From DRGT01 sp022567895 (GTDB lineage: Archaea; Thermoproteota; Nitrososphaeria; Nitrososphaerales; Nitrosopumilaceae): a DNA stretch of 11,544 bases. The position numbers were made by a program, and so were the translations under genes. Shown in pieces: positions 6,335 to 10,942 of this stretch. Below the pieces are notes generated by a model, which had not been told where the DNA came from, ran no database searches, and saw only the letters and a list, made by a program, of their open reading frames with translations. Numbering within the stretch: position 1 is the first letter of the stretch; each line of letters begins with the position of its first letter. The DNA lies in assembly GCA_022567895.1 (NCBI GenBank), contig JADFGC010000037.1, positions 1-11,544 on the forward strand, given 5' to 3'.

Positions 6335-6851
6335 AACGAGATTTCAATATTTTTGGCAGGTAAATGTAGCCCATAACTATTGTAAATATTGTTGCACCAA
6401 CAGTTATGCTAATGAAAAAAATATATCCAAATGGACTTTGTGTACTCATGTTAAAGGTATAGGTAAGTACCTCTTTTGCGCCTGGCATATCATAAAGATC
6501 TACCTTAAAGATGTGGTTTCCTGGTCTTTCAAAAACAAAATCTGTTTCCCAATGGGATCCCTCATGGGATTTTTGTTGAAATGTGTAAACCTGTTCATCG
6601 TTAAAAAAAACTCTAATACCCATTGAGAATCTATATACCTCATTAAAATCACCATCTGTCACTCTAAACAAAATTTGAGAATTTTCTCCAATGTTAGGAA
6701 ATTCTGGCTGTGTTGCAACTTGAACTCTGTACCCGCCCAAAAATTCTTCTGCGGAATTAAATAAAGAATGGGCGCTTACTTCAGAAACTGCGATCGATGA
6801 AAATATAAAAAAAACTAAAACTGCCAACCAAAGCTGACTTTTCATTTTCAT
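6324..6851 (-). CDS. Secreted, membrane-tethered beta-sandwich protein with predicted N-terminal histidine; possible copper-handling role
   Basis: I do not recognise the family. Residues 1-27 form a clear signal peptide (KMKSQLWLAVLVFFIFSS...) ending SEVSA, so cleavage would leave a mature protein starting HSLFNS. A beta-rich domain of about 110 residues follows, with PNIGENSQILFRVTD and RPGNHIFKVDLYD resembling Ig- or cupredoxin-like sandwiches such as YtkA/FixH/CopC-type modules. A C-terminal helix (about 141-165, FGYIFFISITVGATIFTIVM) anchors it with the domain outside. Histidines at 28, 96, 100 (HEGSHW) and 113 could bind metal. The position against ctaA hints at oxidase copper delivery or nitrogen/copper metabolism, which is inference. 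The ATG at 6851 has a TATA-like ATATATTAAT about 20-27 bases upstream. Confidence 0.72.
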   Translation of the reverse strand: MKMKSQLWLAVLVFFIFSSIAVSEVSAHSLFNSAEEFLGGYRVQVATQPEFPNIGENSQILFRVTDGDFNEVYRFSMGIRVFFNDEQVYTFQQKSHEGSHWETDFVFERPGNHIFKVDLYDMPGAKEVLTYTFNMSTQSPFGYIFFISITVGATIFTIVMGYIYLPKILKSRSKF

Positions 6852-6863
6852 AAAATTATGGAA

Positions 6864-6901
6864 TTTTGATTAATATATTGTAAAGGAATCTCTAATCAAA
6901 A
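6864..6901. promoter_or_regulatory. Inverted repeat in the divergent promoter region
   Basis: Perfect 9-base arms TTTTGATTA (6864-6872) and TAATCAAAA (6893-6901) are separated by 20 bases. The left arm overlaps the TATA-like element of the minus-strand gene (6868-6878), and the right arm lies just before the plus-strand promoter. Candidate operator for both genes. The 20-base spacer equals that of the repeat around the oxidase promoter, though the arm sequences differ. Confidence 0.45.
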
Positions 6902-6907
6902 AATTGA

Positions 6908-6922
6908 CAAAACCTTTAAATC
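6908..6922 (+). promoter_or_regulatory. BRE/TATA promoter of the SRPBCC gene
   Basis: CAAAACCTTTAAATC matches the oxidase-operon promoter (2574-2588) at 13 of 15 bases. The TATA core TTAAAT (6916-6921) predicts transcription starting near 6943-6946, which makes TTG 6946 a leaderless start and argues against TTG 6904 upstream of it. Confidence 0.6.
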
Positions 6923-6945
6923 CAGACTGGCAAAACAACCAAACG

Positions 6946-7548
6946 TTGACCGTCGTAAGTAAATCAATTGATGTTAAAGTTCCTGTTGATACGGTCTTTA
7001 CCTATTTTGCAAGACCAGAACATGTTACTGATCAAATGTCTGACAAAGGAGTTGGCATGACAGTTATTCCAATGGACATCAAGGAAGGAATGGGAGTTGG
7101 CACAACATTTAGAATTATTGGTGACTTTAACGGAAAAAGACTAGAATGGGATTGTGAAACAACTGAATTTGTCAGAGATGAAAGAATCAGTGCAAAAATG
7201 ATAGAGGGTCCATTTAAGAAATGGCAAATTACAACTGAATTCAAATCATTAGGTGATAATTTAACTAAAGTTACAATGACTGTTGATTATAAAATGCCAT
7301 TTGGTCCACTTGGAAGTATTTTGGACAAGGCAAAGTTTGCAAAATCAGCAGCAAGAGGAATGGAAACCGCTCTTTACAAAGTTAGAGGTTTGCTTGAAGG
7401 AAATGGTTCGATACCAGTTTACATTACACTTGATGCATACCAAAAACTATTAGCTGAAAAGAAAAAAATGAACAATGTTCCAGTATCAACTGTACTTACA
7501 GCAATTTTAGAAAAATATAACGAAATAGAAACAAAAATCACACACTAG
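6946..7548 (+). CDS. SRPBCC (START/polyketide cyclase-like) protein with C-terminal ribbon-helix-helix-like segment
   Basis: Residues 1-150 look like an SRPBCC helix-grip domain that encloses a hydrophobic ligand: VVSKSIDVKVPVDTVFTYF (strand 1 and first helix), a run of beta strands (GTTFRIIGDFNGKRLEWDC, WQITTEFKSLG), and a closing helix GMETALYKVRGLLEG. Residues about 152-200 are an extra tail. There SIPVYITLDAYQKLLAEKK, then PVSTVLTAILEKY, has the strand-helix-helix pattern of ribbon-helix-helix DNA-binding proteins. I see no catalytic motif, so the ligand and any DNA binding are inference. The start is TTG 6946, because a TATA box at 6916-6921 lies inside the longer frame from TTG 6904 and because homologues usually begin just before the first strand. 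It is divergent from the N-terminal-His protein gene, with a 9-base inverted repeat between them. Confidence 0.78.
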   Translation: MTVVSKSIDVKVPVDTVFTYFARPEHVTDQMSDKGVGMTVIPMDIKEGMGVGTTFRIIGDFNGKRLEWDCETTEFVRDERISAKMIEGPFKKWQITTEFKSLGDNLTKVTMTVDYKMPFGPLGSILDKAKFAKSAARGMETALYKVRGLLEGNGSIPVYITLDAYQKLLAEKKKMNNVPVSTVLTAILEKYNEIETKITH

Positions 7549-7566
7549 AATTAATTTTAACTCAAC

Positions 7567-7575
7567 GTTAATAAC
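7567..7575 (+). promoter_or_regulatory. TATA-like element of tRNA-Lys
   Basis: GTTAATAAC is centred about 30 bases before the tRNA 5' end, the usual archaeal TATA distance. Inferred from spacing. Confidence 0.4.
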
Positions 7576-7600
7576 GAATCTAGCGTTTGCTAATTTTATT

Positions 7601-7674
7601 GGGTCTATGGCTCAGCCAGGTAGAGCACCGGACTCTTAATCCGGCTGTCGAGGGTTCGAATCCCTCTAGACCCG
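7601..7674 (+). tRNA. tRNA-Lys (anticodon CTT)
   Basis: A full cloverleaf can be drawn. Acceptor GGGTCTA pairs with TAGACCC; the D arm is GCTC...GAGC. Anticodon stem CCGGA/TCCGG encloses loop CTCTTAA with CTT at 7635-7637, reading AAG (Lys). T arm GAGGG/CCCTC encloses TTCGAAT. The discriminator is G at 7674. There is no intron and CCA is not encoded. It is a 74-base, free-standing gene. Confidence 0.97.
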
Positions 7675-7695
7675 CTTTATTTTGAAAAATTTTTG
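7675..7695 (+). terminator. T-rich termination region after tRNA-Lys
   Basis: Directly after the tRNA come T-runs TTTATTTT and ATTTTTGATT, suitable for archaeal T-tract termination. The region is shared with the end of the convergent Cys-rich gene. Confidence 0.45.
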
Positions 7696-7696
7696 A

Positions 7697-7858
7697 TTAA
7701 TGCTTGCACTTGCAAGTGATCATTTTTGTATCAAAAGTACAGTCATGAGGTCCCTCAGATTTTCCATCTACTGGAATCTCTTTCATACATTCATCATGCC
7801 TTCCTTTTATACAAAACCAACAGATTTCTTGTGAATTGCCAGTTGAACAGGATTCCAT
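7697..7858 (-). CDS. 53-residue Cys-rich microprotein, probable metal binder
   Basis: A short gene between tRNA-Lys and ilvE. It encodes MESCSTGNSQEICWFCIKGR followed by HDECMKE, then GPHDCTFDTK and a C-terminal TCKCKH. Seven cysteines (4, 13, 16, 24, 40, 49, 51) and His21, His38 and His53 occur in 53 residues, arranged as CxxC, HxxC, HxC and CxC. This suggests a small zinc-ribbon-like or other metal-binding protein; I do not recognise a named family. Evidence for a real gene is the cysteine pattern, an ATG with AAGGT 9-13 bases upstream, a TATA-like TTCTAAATAC about 21-25 bases before the ATG, and the fact that it fills the gap without overlap. It lies 39 bases after ilvE but seems to have its own promoter beyond the ilvE terminator. 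Function unknown. Confidence 0.65.
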   Translation of the reverse strand: MESCSTGNSQEICWFCIKGRHDECMKEIPVDGKSEGPHDCTFDTKMITCKCKH

Positions 7859-7874
7859 TTACAATTACCTTGCT

Positions 7875-7884
7875 GTATTTAGAA
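7875..7884 (-). promoter_or_regulatory. TATA-like element of the Cys-rich gene
   Basis: On the minus strand TTCTAAATAC is centred about 21 bases before the ATG at 7858. It directly follows the T-run of the ilvE terminator, so termination and re-initiation are packed into 39 bases. Confidence 0.45.
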
Positions 7885-7912
7885 TAAAAAACTCACATTA
7901 AATGTATGTGAG
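7883..7912 (-). terminator. Hairpin plus T-run terminator of ilvE
   Basis: Read on the minus strand, CTCACAT, a 7-base loop and ATGTGAG form a perfect 7-bp stem (7892-7912) followed by TTTTTTATT. The stem includes the last ilvE codons and its stop codon. It resembles an intrinsic terminator, although archaeal termination depends mainly on the T-run. Confidence 0.5.
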
Positions 7913-8812
7913 CCAAGGAAGGAATCTTTCATCTCTACCCATTGCAACATTTGTAAAGGATTTTTGTAATGCTTTAGTAATTTTACCAAGTTTTCCGTTT
8001 CCTATTTTTGCATTATCTATTTGAGTTACTGATTTTACCTCTGCTGCAGTTCCTGTCATAAACACTTCATCTGCGGAGTACAAATCATCTATTTCCAAAT
8101 CAGATTCAACTATATATCCACCATTTTCTTCAATTATCTGAATTACACTGTCTCTTGTGATGCCTTCTAAAGCACCTGTCGATAGAGGAGGAGTCAAAAT
8201 TTGATTATCTTTGACAATGAAAATATTTTCTGCACTCCCTTCAGCAACTTTTCCATCAAAATTTAGCATGATTGCTTCATCGTATCCATTTTCTAAAGCT
8301 TCAACACGAGCTAATGCTGCATTTGAATAGTTTGCAGCAGCCTTTGCCTTCATGGGTTGTGATCTCGAATCAATTCTAATCCAGCTTGAAATTTTACATT
8401 TTGCTCCAGAAAATTTTCCTGCTTTTGATTCACCCATCTTCCACTCCCAACATGCAATAGCAACATCTATGTTATTTAGAGGAGGAGTTAACCCCACTGC
8501 TCCATATCCGCAGTAAGCAATTGGTCTAATGTAACATTCTTTGAGTCTACTTGTCTTTACAGTCTTGATTATTGCATCTGAAATCTGTTTTTTTGAATAT
8601 TTCATTTTCATTGAATACAATTTTGCTGATCTAAATAATCTATCAACATGCTCTGGTAATCTGAAAATTGCAGAACCATCTTTAGTATTGTAACATCTTA
8701 TTCCTTCAAACACAGCTGTTGAATAATGCAGAGCATGGGTAAGGACATGTACTTTTGCGTCCTTAAAGGGAACAAGTTTGCCATTCATCCAAATCTTTCC
8801 AACTTCTTTCAT
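7898..8812 (-). CDS. ilvE: Branched-chain amino acid aminotransferase
   Basis: PLP fold-type IV transaminase (EC 2.6.1.42) performing the last step of valine, leucine and isoleucine synthesis with glutamate as amino donor. The length (304 residues) is standard. Landmarks in order: KIWMNGKLVPFKDAKVHVLT at the start; HYSTAVFEGIRCY (29-41), the substrate-specificity loop of IlvE; PLP-binding Lys157 in KAKAAANYSNA; EGSAENIF (191-198), the Glu contacting the PLP nitrogen; and GALEGITRDSV (213-223), the phosphate-binding turn. Nothing is missing. D-amino-acid transaminase and aminodeoxychorismate lyase share the fold, but the EGIRCY loop favours IlvE. The start ATG 8812 has a minus-strand TATA box (TTTAAAT) centred about 28 bases upstream, so the message is probably leaderless. 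It is divergent from a small membrane-protein gene. Confidence 0.95.
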   Translation of the reverse strand: MKEVGKIWMNGKLVPFKDAKVHVLTHALHYSTAVFEGIRCYNTKDGSAIFRLPEHVDRLFRSAKLYSMKMKYSKKQISDAIIKTVKTSRLKECYIRPIAYCGYGAVGLTPPLNNIDVAIACWEWKMGESKAGKFSGAKCKISSWIRIDSRSQPMKAKAAANYSNAALARVEALENGYDEAIMLNFDGKVAEGSAENIFIVKDNQILTPPLSTGALEGITRDSVIQIIEENGGYIVESDLEIDDLYSADEVFMTGTAAEVKSVTQIDNAKIGNGKLGKITKALQKSFTNVAMGRDERFLPWLTYI

Positions 8813-8833
8813 AGGAGAATGAAAAAAATCATT

Positions 8834-8885
8834 GTAATTTAAAGAATTGTCTTAGTTTCAGCCACACTTTTAGAAACTAAATATT
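8834..8885. promoter_or_regulatory. Divergent promoters of ilvE and the small membrane protein, with an inverted repeat
   Basis: The ilvE TATA (minus CTTTAAATTAC, 8834-8844) and the plus-strand TATA (TAAATATT, 8878-8885) are each centred about 27-28 bases from their start codons. Between them lie perfect 8-base arms TTAGTTTC (8852-8859) and GAAACTAA (8873-8880), spaced 13 bases. The arms are 21 bases centre to centre, two helical turns, and the right arm overlaps the plus-strand TATA. Candidate operator. Confidence 0.5.
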
Positions 8886-8907
8886 CTCAAAAAAATCTAC
8901 AATAAGT

Positions 8908-9117
8908 ATGGATTGGATAATGGGTGGAGTTGCAATTGTATTACTTGTAATGGGATTAATTGGTCAAGGTTTTGAGATGAGAAAAATACGAAAATCAATT
9001 TATCGAGATGAAGAACTTGCAACATCAAAAATTTTCGGTGATAAAAGAAATTTCAAATGGTATGTGATGATTGGAATTGGACTAGTACTTTGGTTCATTG
9101 CCGAGCGTACACCTTGA
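8908..9117 (+). CDS. Small two-helix membrane protein of unknown function
   Basis: A 69-residue protein that I do not recognise. Helix 1 is near the N-terminus (about 3-21, WIMGGVAIVLLVMGLIGQGF). A basic and acidic loop follows, MRKIRKSIYRDEELATSKIF. Helix 2 is at about 50-65 (KWYVMIGIGLVLWFIAE). The loop charge suggests that it faces the cytoplasm with both ends outside. The ATG at 8908 has a TATA box 23-30 bases upstream, consistent with a leaderless transcript. It is divergent from ilvE but shares no obvious function. A small structured RNA gene follows 50 bases downstream. Confidence 0.7.
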   Translation: MDWIMGGVAIVLLVMGLIGQGFEMRKIRKSIYRDEELATSKIFGDKRNFKWYVMIGIGLVLWFIAERTP

Positions 9118-9135
9118 TATTCTATATAGATCAGG

Positions 9136-9145
9136 TCTAAATATC
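9136..9145 (+). promoter_or_regulatory. TATA box of the putative structured RNA
   Basis: TCTAAATATC is centred about 27 bases before G9168, where the first possible helix begins. The distance equals that of the protein and tRNA promoters elsewhere in the window. Confidence 0.45.
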
Positions 9146-9167
9146 AGAATAGCTTACAATAATTAAC

Positions 9168-9272
9168 GCGTGTTTTGGGTAACGCCGGACTGATTCATGA
9201 TAAAGGTCCAAGAACAAACCCACCTAGGCACTTCTGGCAAAAACCGGAAGCGCCTTGTGAATTTGTTTTTTA
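9168..9272 (+). ncRNA. Putative free-standing structured small RNA (about 105 nt), family not recognised
   Basis: This gap between two genes is richer in G+C than the gaps around it and folds well. GCGT (9168-9171) can pair with ACGC (9182-9185). GGACT (9187-9191) can pair with GGTCC (9205-9209) around an internal GA...TGAT loop. A strong hairpin joins AGGC-A-CTTCTGG (9226-9237) to CCGGAAG-C-GCCT (9244-9255) with 11 base pairs, one A/C mismatch and a CAAAAA loop. TGGGT (9176-9180) can also pair with ACCCA (9218-9222), giving an alternative three-part fold. A TATA box sits 27 bases upstream and T-run TTTGTTTTTT follows, so it has a promoter, body and terminator on the plus strand. There is no ORF and it does not lead a plus-strand gene, so a riboswitch is unlikely. 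It is not a tRNA, 5S, SRP or RNase P RNA as far as I can see. Confidence 0.55.
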
Positions 9273-9275
9273 TTT
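9261..9275 (+). terminator. T-run ending the putative RNA
   Basis: ATTTGTTTTTTATTT follows the 11-bp hairpin by a few bases, the arrangement of an intrinsic or T-tract terminator on the plus strand. The same bases touch the stop codon of the convergent lysC gene. On the minus strand they are A-rich, so they would not end lysC transcription. Confidence 0.5.
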
Positions 9276-10689
9276 AAACGAATTTAATTTTTGATCTTTC
9301 TGAATGTATTGCTTCAATTGCTTTTTCAATATTTTTTCCAGAATCTTCTACAACGATAATTATTCTTGATGTTTCTTCTTGTGCATCCATATTCAAAATG
9401 TTTAATCCTGCTTCACCAATTTTTGCACTAGCTTTTGATGCAATTTGTTGAACTCGCCACATTTCATCTCCAATTAGTGTAATGACTCCTCTGTTGTAGG
9501 TAATAGTAGCAAGTGAGTCAAACCCAAGTAGATATTTTTCATTTCTTTTTACATAATCACCATCAAGGAACAAAATTCTAGTAAATTCTACTCCATCTTT
9601 TGTATAGGGTGACAATATTATGAATTCACTATATCGCTTATCGTTTTCAAGAGAATCTAACAATCTTTCTGCAGTTTTTGTTTCAATTCTTAATATGGCA
9701 CAATTTCTTTTTCCTGTAACTATTTTCAGCGGATGACCATTTTGAGCATCAGGCTTTCGTTTAATAGTTGTAATTTTGGTTGGTTCTTTCATATTTGTAA
9801 TAATTATTGGAATGTCTACCCCATGTTCTACTATCTCCTTGATAGCTATAGGATCGAGAATTTTCATTCCAAACATTCCTGCTAATCGTGCTTCATTGTA
9901 GGATAGCTGTACAACTTCACTTAATCCCTCACCAACTATTTTTGGATCCGCCGAAAAAACTGCACTATCTTTTTCAAAATCAATTGAAGTATCAAATTTT
10001 TTATGAAGTAAAATTCCCAAATCTGCTGCAGTACGATCCGAACCACCTCGTTCATACGTTGTAATTATTCCATCTGTAGTCTTTCCAATAAAACCTCCAA
10101 TTGAAACTACCTCATTTTCATCAAGTAATTTTTCTAGTGGTTGGATTTTTTCTAGTGATTCTGATGCTAGAAAATTTGTAGACTCGATATTATTGTCTGT
10201 AATAATGGGCCAAGAATCTAACTGTACGGCACCTGATTTGATTCCCTGTCCTCTCATGATGTAATTCATGACTTGAGACATGAGTATTTCGCCAGAATAT
10301 GCTAAAGCCTTTGAACGAACTTCATCAGCAAATTCTCCTTTCTGTTTTGCTTCATCTAGTGCTTTTTTGGTGTTATCCAAGTATGAATTAATGACATTTT
10401 TACACTCTTCTTGATTTTTTGAACTAACTAATTCTAGAATTTTTTCGTATGCTTGCTTTACCTCATCAATATTTGGTGATTCTCCGTTTCCTGCTCTTCT
10501 TCCTAAATCTAAAACAATATCAGTTAATGATCTAGTCTTTCCATTTTGTATTGTAAGTGGCGCAGAAAAAACTGCAATAACTTTAGCATTTTTTTTCAAT
10601 TCATTTATTCTTTGAATAATTATTGGAACCGATAATCCATCTGCTCCAATTGCACTACCACCAAATTTTGAAACTATCAAATTTGTCAT
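9274..10689 (-). CDS. lysC: Aspartate kinase
   Basis: Phosphorylates aspartate (EC 2.7.2.4), the first step towards lysine, threonine and methionine. From ATG 10689 it has 471 residues, typical for a monofunctional enzyme. The N-terminus TNLIVSKFGGSA is the kinase signature with Lys8. TTYERGGSDRTAADLG matches the nucleotide/substrate loop usually seen as GRGGSDxTA, and FSADPKIV follows as the usual ADPR-like segment. The C-terminal third holds two ACT-type regulatory domains (around LATITYNRGVITLIG and ILNMDAQEETSRIIIVVED), suggesting feedback control by an end-product amino acid. An ATG eight codons upstream (10713) is possible. However, a TATA-like CTTAATAG (10714-10721) sits 28 bases before 10689, and homologues start just before KFGG. 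No other lysine or threonine gene is adjacent. Confidence 0.93.
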   Translation of the reverse strand: MTNLIVSKFGGSAIGADGLSVPIIIQRINELKKNAKVIAVFSAPLTIQNGKTRSLTDIVLDLGRRAGNGESPNIDEVKQAYEKILELVSSKNQEECKNVINSYLDNTKKALDEAKQKGEFADEVRSKALAYSGEILMSQVMNYIMRGQGIKSGAVQLDSWPIITDNNIESTNFLASESLEKIQPLEKLLDENEVVSIGGFIGKTTDGIITTYERGGSDRTAADLGILLHKKFDTSIDFEKDSAVFSADPKIVGEGLSEVVQLSYNEARLAGMFGMKILDPIAIKEIVEHGVDIPIIITNMKEPTKITTIKRKPDAQNGHPLKIVTGKRNCAILRIETKTAERLLDSLENDKRYSEFIILSPYTKDGVEFTRILFLDGDYVKRNEKYLLGFDSLATITYNRGVITLIGDEMWRVQQIASKASAKIGEAGLNILNMDAQEETSRIIIVVEDSGKNIEKAIEAIHSERSKIKFV

Positions 10690-10713
10690 GAGGTATAAAA
10701 AATCATGAGCCAT

Positions 10714-10721
10714 CTATTAAG
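10714..10721 (-). promoter_or_regulatory. TATA-like element of lysC
   Basis: On the minus strand CTTAATAG is centred 28 bases before ATG 10689, matching the other promoters here and deciding that start over ATG 10713. Confidence 0.45.
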
Positions 10722-10799
10722 CATTGGTTTTCGATAGTAATGTTTACTGTTTTTCTAAACTTTTCATTTTTCAAAATCTTTACAAAACATATTCTCAAA

Positions 10800-10809
10800 G
10801 TTTAAATGG
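10800..10809 (+). promoter_or_regulatory. TATA box of tRNA-Val
   Basis: GTTTAAATGG is centred about 27 bases before the tRNA 5' end. The rest of the 10722-10830 gap shows no other feature. Confidence 0.55.
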
Positions 10810-10830
10810 ATTTTAACGAGGTAGTTTGCT

Positions 10831-10905
10831 GGGCTCATAGTCCAGATCGGTTATGACGTCGCCCTTACACGGCGAAGATCCGGGGTTCAAATCCCCGTGG
10901 GCCCA
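10831..10905 (+). tRNA. tRNA-Val (anticodon TAC)
   Basis: Acceptor GGGCTCA pairs with TGGGCCC (one T-G pair). The D arm is GTC...GAC with an AGATCGGTTAT loop. Anticodon stem TCGCC/GGCGA encloses loop CTTACAC with TAC at 10866-10868, reading GTA and other Val codons. T arm CGGGG/CCCCG encloses TTCAAAT. The discriminator is A at 10905. It is a 75-base gene with no intron and no encoded CCA. Confidence 0.97.
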
Positions 10906-10942
10906 TTAATTGAATAATTTGTAATGCAAATTAAAATTAAAT

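Noticed and set aside
6904..6945. Longer SRPBCC start at TTG 6904
   Set aside because: It would place the clear BRE/TATA motif (6908-6922) inside the coding region, and homologues start just before the first beta strand.
9168..9260. Box C/D or H/ACA guide RNA at the putative small RNA
   Set aside because: CTGA and ATGATAA look like internal D'/C' boxes and AGAACA like an H box, but terminal C and D boxes, a lower H/ACA stem and a 3' ACA tail are not found. It was kept as an unclassified RNA.
10831..10905. Intron in tRNA-Val
   Set aside because: The anticodon stem-loop is a normal 5-bp stem and 7-base loop with no inserted sequence.
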